A stretch of 64,000 nucleotides of DNA, taken from the NCBI GenBank assembly GCA_031411235.1, contig JANOAR010000052.1, positions 17,876 through 81,875 of the forward strand, given 5' to 3'. Numbering within the stretch: position 1 is the stretch's first letter; each line of letters begins with the position of its first letter. A model generated the notes under the pieces. It saw only the letters and a program-made list of their open reading frames with translations. It did not search any database and was not told the origin of the DNA. Below, piece by piece: positions 45,743-55,240 of this stretch. Origin of the DNA: JANOAR01 sp031411235. GTDB taxonomy: Bacteria > Verrucomicrobiota > Verrucomicrobiia > Verrucomicrobiales > Verrucomicrobiaceae. The translations under genes were made by a program, and so were the position numbers.

Positions 45743-45781
45743 CTGGCTTGTCAGACGATGAATACTGAGCCCGATTTTCCC

Positions 45782-46450
45782 TCACTCCATAGCGGTCTTG
45801 ATTGAACTCCGCCACGGCCATCGCTCCAGCCCGGCCTTGCGCGGGTTGTTCTCCATGTAGTGGATCGTGCTCGATTCATGCTCGCTGTTGCGCATGAAGG
45901 TGTCCCAGTAATCCTCCTGCCAGAACGGGCCGCGACGACCCAGCAGCTTGTTCGCGTGGGTGCTCGTGAAGCGCTTCCAGCTTTCGATGATCTCGCCCAT
46001 CGGCGTGGTGGTCGTTTCAAACAGGACGTGAGCGTGATTCGGCATCACACACCACGCGATGAGCCGGTAACGCTGACCGTCGAAATGCTTGAAGGCATTG
46101 GCGGTCAGTTCGGCAAGGCGGGGATCGCGCAACCAGCACTCGCCGCGCCCGAGATCGAGGTAGGCTTCGAGCTGCGCACGGCGCTCGGTGTGGTCTTCAA
46201 GGGTGAGCAGTTGTTCCCATTCGTGGCGAAGTTCCGCTGGGAAGGCATCGGCCAAACGAAAGGTGACGAACTGAGTGAGTCCAGGCGCATCGCGATGCGG
46301 AAGATAGCCGCGTTCATGCAAGCCACGGAAACCAGCGATCTGGTCTTCGCGGGAGATGGGCTGGTATTTGCGATTGAGCGCGATGCGTTCGCGCAGACGT
46401 GGGCGATGAGGCGGGCCGTTTGACGATGCTGACGGGGATGAGTCGCTCAT
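45782..46450 (-). CDS. REP-associated tyrosine transposase (RAYT, Y1_Tnp)
   Basis: 222 residues. The HUH metal site is PNHAHVLFE (about 135-143); the catalytic Tyr is in the FWQEDYWDTFMRN helix; and the C-terminal YMENNPRKAGLERWPWRSS is typical of the family. The N-terminal 60 residues are variable. RAYTs cut and move REP palindromes as single strands. REP-like palindromes lie 90 bp to 1 kb from its start, on the side of its 5' end, so this looks like a parent element with its substrates. Confidence 0.9.
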   Translation of the reverse strand: MSDSSPSASSNGPPHRPRLRERIALNRKYQPISREDQIAGFRGLHERGYLPHRDAPGLTQFVTFRLADAFPAELRHEWEQLLTLEDHTERRAQLEAYLDLGRGECWLRDPRLAELTANAFKHFDGQRYRLIAWCVMPNHAHVLFETTTTPMGEIIESWKRFTSTHANKLLGRRGPFWQEDYWDTFMRNSEHESSTIHYMENNPRKAGLERWPWRSSIKTAME

Positions 46451-46538
46451 GTGCCGATGGAATCGGAAAGCTGAATTCAGCGCAAGGGCGAAGTGGCTGG
46501 TTCGCAGATTTTCGCTCGGAGTCCTCGGCGGTGGGGCT

Positions 46539-47435
46539 GGAGCGCCGCGCTCCGAGCGTGTGGCGTTGGCGGAGCGTTGAAACGGAGCGCGGCCCTCCGA
46601 GGCCGCAGCGCGCCGCTCGAAGTTTACGCGGGGAATGTGCGAGGAGGTGTCGTTCGGAGTCCTCGGCAGTGGGGCGAAGGGCTGGGCGATGGTGTGAGAA
46701 AGCTCGGAGTCGTGGTGCTAACGGAACGCTGCGGCGTCGGAGCGCCGCGCTCCGAGCGTGTGGCGCTGGCGGAGCGCTGTGAAGTGCGAGGCGTGTAAAA
46801 CGGAGCGCGGCCCTCCGTGGCCGCAGCGCGTCGTTCGGAGTTTACGCGGGGAATGTGCGAGGAGGCGAAGTTCGGAGTCCTCGGCGGTGGGGCGATGGTG
46901 TGGGGAAGCTCGGAGTCGTCGTGCTTGCCGAGCGCTGCGGCGTCGGAGCGCCGCGCTCCGAGCGTGTGGCGCTTGCGGAGCGTTGCGAAGTGCGAGGCGT
47001 GTAAAACGGAGCGCGGCCCTCCGAGGCCGCAGCGCGTCGTTCGGAGTTTACGCGGAGAATGTGCGAGGAGGCGAAGTTCGGAGTTGGTGCGGGGAATGTG
47101 CGAAGAGGCGTCGTTCGGAGTCCTCGGCAGTGGGGCGAAGGGCTGGGCGATGGTGTGATGAAGCTCGGAGTCGTGGTGCTTGCGGAGCGCTGCGGCGTCG
47201 GAGCGCCGCGCTCCGAGCGTGTGGCGCTGGCGGAGCGCTGGGAAGTGCGAGGCGTGTAAAACGGAGCGCGGCCCTCCGTGGCCGCAGCGCGTCGTTCGGA
47301 GTTTACGCGGGGAATGTGCGAGGAGGCGAAGTTCGGAGTCCTCGGCGCTGGGGCGATGGACTCGGACTTGTGGGGGGTGAGGAAGAGCGGAGTCGTGGTG
47401 CCTGCGAAGCGCAGTTCTTCTACAACGCGGCTTAA
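46539..47435. repeat. Tandem array of about four 200-bp units with REP-like palindromes
   Basis: The marker GGAGCGCCGCGCTCC recurs at 46539, 46739, 46945 and 47200, giving unit lengths near 200, 206 and 255 bp; the last interval has a partial extra copy. Each unit also holds a GCGGCC/GGCCGC hairpin with loop CTCCGA or CTCCGT, GAGTTTACGCGG and GAATGTGCGAGGAGG. Frames of 225-282 codons on both strands are by-products of the GC-rich repeat. The whole stretch 46451-47576 holds no recognisable intact gene. Proximity to the RAYT gene supports expansion by that transposase followed by recombination. Confidence 0.8.
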
Positions 47436-47576
47436 ACAAGTTTGAATAATCGTCGCGCTTCAAAGTGCTCAATCACACGATCTCGATTCTCCTCGAAAAT
47501 CTTGGCGTCATCCTTGGCTCCGTGAATCGCTTGGCAATGTGATCATGGCAATTGAAGCTTAGGATGGGACAGGGCT

Positions 47577-49544
<1,968 letters not shown>

Positions 49545-49637
49545 GGAATTAGGAATTGAGAATTAGGAATTAAGAATGCAGAACGATATTCGCGGGGCAT
49601 GGCCATCGCAGCGAATCCTCCAGATGCTTTCTCTGTG

Positions 49638-49733
49638 CAGAACTCCCTTCGGCGGCATGACCCGTATCAGGTTCGGAGGGTTCTTTCCAGGGTCGGAAAG
49701 TCTCAGTCCCTCGCTGCGGGACACCCCTGTCGT
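49638..49733 (-). promoter_or_regulatory. TPP (THI-element) riboswitch
   Basis: Read on the minus strand: a GGGGTGTCCCGC helix, GGGACTGAGA, then CCGAACCTGATACGGGTCA and GCCGCCGAAGGGAG. These are the conserved blocks of the TPP aptamer, including the CTGAGA pyrimidine-sensing loop. It lies in the leader of thiC and should reduce expression when TPP is plentiful. No clear terminator stem follows, so control may be at translation. Between the aptamer and the start codon is an AATTCYTAATTC-type repeat. Confidence 0.93.
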
Positions 49734-49801
49734 TGTGGTGGCGAGAATGGGGCGTGGGGCGTGGGGCGTCAATGCTAAAGAAGTCGTCTGGCTAGGCCTG
49801 C

Positions 49802-50827
49802 TCAGCGCCGCACTGCCGTCATGTAGCCGCGAGCGGCCACGGTGTCATGGTAGGCACCGGGTTCGAAGCCTGCGGCATCAGCCAGCGCGGCGTATTCGGC
49901 GGTGGAGTAACATTTGCCCTGGGTGCTATGCATGAGCAGGGCGGAGTACTCGGCGACGTGCAGCGGGCCAGTTTTATCGGCGTTGATGAAGGCGTCGTGA
50001 ATGATGAGCAGACCACCCGCAGGCAGCGCCTCGTGGGAGCGAGCGAGCAGGGCCGCAGCCTCGGCGAAGTCCCAGTCGTGCAGGACGTTGGAGAAGAGAT
50101 GCACATCGCAGCCCTGGGGCAGCCCTTCAAACATATTGCCCACGGCGACGCTGACGCGATCCGCACAGCCGCGCTCGGCGATAAGCTGCGTGCAGATGCG
50201 ATCCACAGGGGCCTGATCCATGACGACGCCCGCCATGTGCGCGTGGTGCGCGACGATGCTGCACGCGTAGATGCCGGAGCCGCCACCGATGTCGAGAATG
50301 CGCGTGCGCCCAGTGAGATCGATAGCCTTCGCCAGGGCCTGGGCGAAGTAAATGCCACGGCAGTCCATCGCAGCGGTGAATCGCCGCGCGAAGTCCTCCT
50401 GCTCCATCGCTTTGTGCCAGTCGAAGGCGGCTTTGTCGCCCGACCAGCCAGCGGGTTTCCCCGTTTTGAGCACCTCGACAAAATCCCGCGCGATGGGCCG
50501 ATCATGCAGCGAGTTGTAGTACGGCGCTAGGTTCCACATGGAGCTGCTGACGAGATGCTCGGCGGCCACGGCGGAGTTGTGGAAGACGCCTACGCGCTGC
50601 TCGACGAGGCCATTCGCGGCGCAGAGCGTCAGCAGCACATCGGCGGGCCGAGCGGCGAAACCGAAGTGCGCGCAGATGCCTTCCAGCGTGCTCGGATGCT
50701 CGCCGAGCCAGGTGAAGAGATCGAAGTGGACAAGGGCGGCGGTGATGAGATCCACGCCATAGAGGCCATCGCGGTAGTGGTAGATGCGAAGGGGATCGGT
50801 GGCGGGAGCGGCGGTGAGGTTGAGCAT
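49802..50827 (-). CDS. SAM-dependent O-methyltransferase (Methyltransf_2 type)
   Basis: 341 residues. An N-terminal helical dimerisation domain (about 20-105: ALVHFDLFTWLGEHPSTLEGICAHFGF and a FHNSAVAAEHLVSSS region) is followed by a class I methyltransferase fold. That fold has RILDIGGGSGIYACSI (SAM binding, about 175), the acidic MDQAP and the catalytic-site region FSNVLHDWDFAEAAALL. This resembles hydroxyneurosporene/caffeic-acid-type O-methyltransferases. Its substrate is unknown; no polyketide or carotenoid genes are nearby. It is downstream of an SPFH gene on the opposite strand. Confidence 0.85.
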   Translation of the reverse strand: MLNLTAAPATDPLRIYHYRDGLYGVDLITAALVHFDLFTWLGEHPSTLEGICAHFGFAARPADVLLTLCAANGLVEQRVGVFHNSAVAAEHLVSSSMWNLAPYYNSLHDRPIARDFVEVLKTGKPAGWSGDKAAFDWHKAMEQEDFARRFTAAMDCRGIYFAQALAKAIDLTGRTRILDIGGGSGIYACSIVAHHAHMAGVVMDQAPVDRICTQLIAERGCADRVSVAVGNMFEGLPQGCDVHLFSNVLHDWDFAEAAALLARSHEALPAGGLLIIHDAFINADKTGPLHVAEYSALLMHSTQGKCYSTAEYAALADAAGFEPGAYHDTVAARGYMTAVRR

Positions 50828-50968
50828 GAGAAGCGGAATATTGAGTGGCGAATGATGCGTGATGAATGGGGGACGACAAAGAAGGAATTGCTAGACCTTG
50901 CGCGGATGTTTGACACACTCTCGCGCCTTCAGCGGCTGTAACTCTAAACCACCAACAACTCCACGACC

Positions 50969-52045
50969 ATGGGCCTCATCGACTACCTCAGCGGACAGTT
51001 CCTCGAAATCATCGAATGGACGGACGACTCTCGCGACACCCTTTCCTTTCGCTACCACGACGAAGACAAGGAAATCAAAAATGGCGCACAGCTCATCGTT
51101 CGCGAATCGCAGACGGCGCAGTTCGTTTATCTCGGTCAGTTTGGCGATACCTTCGGCGCAGGGAAGCACTCGCTCGTCACCGATAACATCCCCATTCTCT
51201 CCACGCTGAAGGGTTGGAAATACGGCTTCAACTCGCCCTTCAAAGCCGACATTTATTACCTCAACACGCGTCTCTTCACGGGCAACAAATGGGGCACCAG
51301 CAATCCCATCATGATGCGCGACGCCGACTTCGGCATCGTGCGGGTGCGTGCCTTTGGCACCTTCGACTTCCGCATCGTCGAGCCCAAGGTCTTCCTCAAG
51401 GAAGTCGCGGGCTCTGACCAAAATTTCCGCCTGGATGAATTCGCTGATACCATGCGCTCGCGCATCGTCAGCGTCTTCAGCGACGCTCTGGCTACGGCGA
51501 AGATTCCCGTGCTCGATCTGGCCACGCGATACAGCGATCTGGGCGATGCGCTGCTGCCGCTGATCAACCCTGCCGTGACGAGCAAGTATGGCATCGAGAT
51601 TACCGCCTTCATTTTGGAAAACGCCAGCGTGCCGCCCGAAGTCGAGGCCGCTATCGACAAGCGCTCCAGCATGGGAGCCATCGGCAATCTGAACGACTAT
51701 GTGAAATTCCAAATGGCTGAAGGTATGGCCAAGGGCGGTGGCGGGGCTGGAGGCACAGCCGCCGAGATGGCCATCGGCTTCAGCATGGCGCAGCAGATGG
51801 TGCAGCAGGGCGGGCTGACCTCGCCACCGCCGCTACCTGGTGGTGCCGCAGTGGCAGCACCGCCACCGATGCCCGGTGCCACAGCGAACCCTGAAATCCT
51901 AGCGCCTGCGCAGGTCGCGCAAATCCTCGGGGTCACCGAGGCTGACGTGATCGCGAGCATTGAGGCGGGCGATATTAAAGCGAAGAAGATTGGCTCGGCC
52001 TATCGAGTGACGAAGGCCGCGCTGGATGCCTTCCTCGCGCAGTAA
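50969..52045 (+). CDS. SPFH (YdjI-like) protein with C-terminal excisionase-type HTH
   Basis: 358 residues. Residues 1-225 form a YdjI-type SPFH domain without a membrane anchor: MGLIDYLSGQFLEIIEWTDD, the early strand IVRESQTAQFVYLGQ, and YGIEITAFILENASVPPEVEAAIDKRS. A Gly/Ala/Pro/Met linker follows (about 250-305). The C-terminus (about 309-358) is an excisionase-like helix-turn-helix: LAPAQVAQILGVTEADVIAS then GDIKAKKIGSAYRVTKAALDAFL. YdjI relatives usually end in a zinc ribbon, so a DNA-binding-type tail is noteworthy. It could be a protein- or membrane-scaffold whose tail binds nucleic acid or a peptide partner. A strong terminator follows. Confidence 0.85.
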   Translation: MGLIDYLSGQFLEIIEWTDDSRDTLSFRYHDEDKEIKNGAQLIVRESQTAQFVYLGQFGDTFGAGKHSLVTDNIPILSTLKGWKYGFNSPFKADIYYLNTRLFTGNKWGTSNPIMMRDADFGIVRVRAFGTFDFRIVEPKVFLKEVAGSDQNFRLDEFADTMRSRIVSVFSDALATAKIPVLDLATRYSDLGDALLPLINPAVTSKYGIEITAFILENASVPPEVEAAIDKRSSMGAIGNLNDYVKFQMAEGMAKGGGGAGGTAAEMAIGFSMAQQMVQQGGLTSPPPLPGGAAVAAPPPMPGATANPEILAPAQVAQILGVTEADVIASIEAGDIKAKKIGSAYRVTKAALDAFLAQ

Positions 52046-52061
52046 GAAGGACTCTCGAAAG

Positions 52062-52107
52062 CGGCGTCACTGCCCACGCCTTGCGTGCGGAGTGACGCCG
52101 TTTTTTG
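52062..52107 (+). terminator. Rho-independent terminator of the SPFH gene
   Basis: CGGCGTCACT and AGTGACGCCG form a perfect 10-bp stem; the loop contains a smaller CACGC/GCGTG stem. TTTTTTG follows on the plus strand. The reverse strand lacks a comparable T-run toward pssA. Confidence 0.9.
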
Positions 52108-52129
52108 TACCTATGCGGAACGCCAATGG

Positions 52130-53008
52130 CTAAATTTGCGGCTGTGTGTCGGCCACGGATTCAGTTGTCTTGCGGCTTTCGTCGTCCAACAAGGCGGGAT
52201 CTTCAGGCTCGTCTTCATCGCTCGGCACCTCTTGCTCCACCTCGATCTCCCGACGCAGTCGGCGCGAGATCCACGGGCGCACGGCGAGCGGATAGATCAA
52301 GTAGCTGACAAACAAAATGGCGGGCATGACCTGCCACCACATGACGGTGGCGGCGATGGCGAAGATGGAGATGAGCACGGCATTGAACGAGCGCTGAGTG
52401 CGCCAGTTCACGCTTTTGAAGCTGGGATACTCCACCTTGCTGACCATGATGAAGGCCAGCAAAAGCATCAGCACGGCGAGCCCGTACTTCATATTGCCGA
52501 TGGCTCTTTCCTTGCCCTCCCACCAGATGATGACCAGCGTGATGGATGAGATGACGCCTGCTGCGGCGGGGATCGGGCAGCCTTGGAAATTTTTGCTCGT
52601 GCTCTTCACATCCATCGCGGCGATGCAGTTGAACCGTGCGAGACGCATCGCGCCGCAGACTAAATAGATGCAGGAGATCAGCCAGCCAGCGCCGCGTGGT
52701 TGGTCGAGATCTTTTAGCACGATGTCATGCACCAGCATCGCCGGAGCCACGCCAAACGAGACAATGTCCGCCAGGGAATCCAACTCTCGGCCAAAGGGCG
52801 ATTCTTGGCCCCCCATGCGGGCGACTCGGCCATCCAGCGCATCGAAGATACACGCCGTGAGAATGGCGAGGATGGCGTAGTGGTAGCGCGAAGGATCATC
52901 GTTATGCTTGCCATCAAAAATCAGCAAGATGGCCACATAGCCGCAGAGGATGTTGCCGGCTGTCATCAGCGTTGGCAGGACGGGGATCTTGGGTTCGCTA
53001 TCGGACAT
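52130..53008 (-). CDS. pssA: CDP-diacylglycerol-serine O-phosphatidyltransferase
   Basis: 292 residues with about seven membrane helices. The CDP-alcohol phosphatidyltransferase signature is DALDGRVARMGGQESPFGRELDSLAD (about 56-81): the DG-AR, G and D-D residues are all present. N-terminal NILCGYVAILLI matches PssA. The last 45 residues are acidic and cytoplasmic. The product, phosphatidylserine, is the precursor of phosphatidylethanolamine. The gene is divergent from adk across a 140-bp gap with a 14-bp inverted repeat. Confidence 0.93.
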   Translation of the reverse strand: MSDSEPKIPVLPTLMTAGNILCGYVAILLIFDGKHNDDPSRYHYAILAILTACIFDALDGRVARMGGQESPFGRELDSLADIVSFGVAPAMLVHDIVLKDLDQPRGAGWLISCIYLVCGAMRLARFNCIAAMDVKSTSKNFQGCPIPAAAGVISSITLVIIWWEGKERAIGNMKYGLAVLMLLLAFIMVSKVEYPSFKSVNWRTQRSFNAVLISIFAIAATVMWWQVMPAILFVSYLIYPLAVRPWISRRLRREIEVEQEVPSDEDEPEDPALLDDESRKTTESVADTQPQI

Positions 53009-53069
53009 AGTGGCGGACGGTAACGAAAATCGTGGCGATGGGTAGCAGAAGTAGTTGAGAGTTTTGAGC

Positions 53070-53125
53070 TGAGGGTTGAGAGCATGAGCTACGCGCTTTG
53101 CTTGGTTTCAGGCTCTCAACCCTCA
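53070..53125. repeat. Perfect 14-bp inverted repeat between pssA and adk
   Basis: TGAGGGTTGAGAGC and GCTCTCAACCCTCA flank a 28-base loop. It occupies the shared promoter region of two divergent genes, so it could be an operator or an RNA stem in the adk leader. The string resembles dispersed AT-mixed intergenic repeats common in this group. Confidence 0.6.
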
Positions 53126-53149
53126 ATTTAAAAACCTCCACGTCCCCTT

Positions 53150-53785
53150 ATGTCCGAACCAAAAAACATTGGCCGCTTCCGCACCTTCCTTATTCTAGGC
53201 GCACCCGGCAGTGGCAAAGGCACCCAGGGCAAGGTCATGGGCTCCATCCCGCGCTTCCACCATCTCGCCTGTGGCGATGTGTTTCGCAGCATGGACACTC
53301 GCACACCGCTGGGTCAGGAGTTCGTCCGTTACTCCAGCATGGGCCAGCTCGTGCCCGACGACCTCACCGTGCAGTTCTGGCGGGCGAACATCAATCACCG
53401 CGTCGAAGCCTACGTCTTCAAACCCGACATCGACTTCCTCATCCTCGACGGCATCCCGCGCAACGTCGAGCAAGCCCAGCTCATGGAAGCCGACATTGAC
53501 GTGTTAAAGCTCTTCCACCTCTCCTGCCCCAACCGCGAGGAACTCGCCCGCCGCCTGCGCAAGCGTGCGCTGAAAGACAACCGCTACGACGACGCCAGCG
53601 AGACCGTCATTCAGCAGCGCTTCAAGACCTACGAGGCCGAGACCAAGCCCATCCTCGACCACTACACGCCTGAAAAGGTCGTGGACATCGACGCCAGCCA
53701 GAGCCCGGCGAAGGTGCTCTACGACATCCTCGGCCACATCATGGGGATGGAGATATGGAAAGAGATCGAGCGCATGCGGGTGTGA
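53150..53785 (+). CDS. adk: Adenylate kinase (short-lid form)
   Basis: 211 residues. The P-loop is LILGAPGSGKGTQ (about 14-26), followed by the AMP-binding ACGDVFRSMDTRTPLG and the ILDGIPRNVEQA motif. The LID region is short (LRKRALKDNRYDDASETVIQQRF) and lacks the four-Cys zinc knuckle and the 27-residue insertion of long adenylate kinases. It balances ATP, ADP and AMP. It stands alone rather than in a ribosomal protein operon as in many bacteria; argG follows on the same strand after 160 bp. Confidence 0.9.
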   Translation: MSEPKNIGRFRTFLILGAPGSGKGTQGKVMGSIPRFHHLACGDVFRSMDTRTPLGQEFVRYSSMGQLVPDDLTVQFWRANINHRVEAYVFKPDIDFLILDGIPRNVEQAQLMEADIDVLKLFHLSCPNREELARRLRKRALKDNRYDDASETVIQQRFKTYEAETKPILDHYTPEKVVDIDASQSPAKVLYDILGHIMGMEIWKEIERMRV

Positions 53786-53945
53786 TGCGGATCGCTGGGC
53801 TGGGGCGCGGGATGCAAATCGTACACCCGCCTGCCCCGATTCCACGCTTAGCATTCTTTCAGCATCGCAAAGAAAACATGGCAAAAGCTGTGGAGCATGA
53901 TTTCATGGGGACTCACCCTACATCCGTCTCTCTTCTACCTTGCCC

Positions 53946-55175
53946 ATGAATAAAATTGTTCTCGCCTACTCAGGTGGTCTCGACACCTCAGTGCTGCTCT
54001 CCTGGCTCAAAGAAACGTATCAAGCCGAAGTCGTCTGCTTCTGTGCCAACATCGGCCAGGAAGATGAACTGAAAGGCCTGGACAAAAAGGCCAAGGCCAC
54101 TGGTGCCTCAAAAATCTACATCGACGATTTGCAGGAGGAGTTCGCCCGCGATTTCATTTATCCGATGATCCAGGCGAATGCCATTTATGAAGGTGAGTAC
54201 TTCCTCGGCACCAGCATCGCTCGCCCCCTCATCGCCAAGCGCATGGTCGAGATCGCCGCAAAAGAAAAAGCCACCGCCATCGCCCACGGCGCGACTGGCA
54301 AAGGCAATGACCAAGTGCGCTTCGAACTGACGACTGCGGCACTAGCGCCCAACCTGGAAATCATCGCCCCGTGGCGCGATGCTCGCTTCCGTAAGCAATT
54401 CCCAGGCCGTGCCGAAATGATCGCCTACTGCGCCGAAAAGAAAATTCCCGTGCAAGCCAGCGTCAAGAAGCCCTTCTCGATGGATCGCAATCTCCTGCAC
54501 ATCAGCTACGAGGCCGGCATCCTCGAAGACCCTTGGTTCGACGCCTCGCACATCTCCAACAAAGACCTTTTCTCCACCATGTCCGTCTTACCCGAGGAAG
54601 CGCCAGACAAGAGTGAATACGTCGTTATCGATTTTGAAAACGGCAACTGCATCGCTGTGAATGGCAAGCTGATGAGCCCGCTGCAAGTCATGCGAATGCT
54701 CAACAAGCTCGGTGGCAAACACGGCGTAGGCCGCGTTGATATGGTGGAGAATCGCTTCGTCGGCATGAAGAGCCGAGGCGTCTATGAAACGCCGGGCGGC
54801 GCGATCCTGCACTTCGCCCACCGGCAGATGGAGAGCCTCACCATGGATCGCGAAGTGATGCACCTGCGCGACAGCCTCATCCCCAAATACAGCAGCCTCG
54901 TCTATAATGGCTTCTGGTATGCACCCGAGCGCCTCGCGCTTCAGGCCCTCATCACCGAGAGCCAGAAGAAGGTCTCCGGCAGTGTGCGCGTGAAGTTGTA
55001 TAAAGGCAGCGTCACCGCCGCAGGTCGGCGTTCGCCCTTCAGCCTCTATCGCACTGACATTGCCACGATGGAAGCCGATGCCACCAACTCTTATAATCAA
55101 GACGATGCGACAGGCTTCATCCGCTTGAATGGTCTGCGCCTACGCACGGGCGCCCTGCGTGATTTGAAGAAGTAG
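53946..55175 (+). CDS. argG: Argininosuccinate synthase
   Basis: 409 residues from the ATG at 53946; a TTG two codons upstream is in frame but unlikely. The ATP pyrophosphatase P-loop is LAYSGGLDTSV (about 5-15). Further conserved segments: FCANIGQEDEL, GTSIARPLIAKRMVEIA, AHGATGKGNDQVRFEL and YETPGGAILHFAHRQMESLTMDRE. It joins citrulline and aspartate with ATP in arginine synthesis. No other arg gene is in the window, so regulation is probably local. Confidence 0.97.
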   Translation: MNKIVLAYSGGLDTSVLLSWLKETYQAEVVCFCANIGQEDELKGLDKKAKATGASKIYIDDLQEEFARDFIYPMIQANAIYEGEYFLGTSIARPLIAKRMVEIAAKEKATAIAHGATGKGNDQVRFELTTAALAPNLEIIAPWRDARFRKQFPGRAEMIAYCAEKKIPVQASVKKPFSMDRNLLHISYEAGILEDPWFDASHISNKDLFSTMSVLPEEAPDKSEYVVIDFENGNCIAVNGKLMSPLQVMRMLNKLGGKHGVGRVDMVENRFVGMKSRGVYETPGGAILHFAHRQMESLTMDREVMHLRDSLIPKYSSLVYNGFWYAPERLALQALITESQKKVSGSVRVKLYKGSVTAAGRRSPFSLYRTDIATMEADATNSYNQDDATGFIRLNGLRLRTGALRDLKK

Positions 55176-55240
55176 CCGCAATGCTGAAAGGGGTTCCTGG
55201 GCAAGGCATCAAGTGGTGCCTTGTCCACATCACAGGCTTG

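Noticed and set aside
46624..47472. A 282-codon minus-strand and a 225-codon plus-strand frame in the 200-bp repeat array
   Set aside because: Arg/Ala/Ser/Pro-rich products arising from palindromic GC-rich repeats; no family resemblance and no promoter.
47432..47545. A minus-strand stretch whose translation ends in FEENRDRVIEHFEARRLF
   Set aside because: It looks like the tail of a real protein, but only about 34 codons are open with no start, and I cannot identify the parent. At most it is a remnant.
55195..55230. Weak stem between convergent argG and mutL ends
   Set aside because: Only 7-8 pairs and no T-run; not enough to support a terminator.
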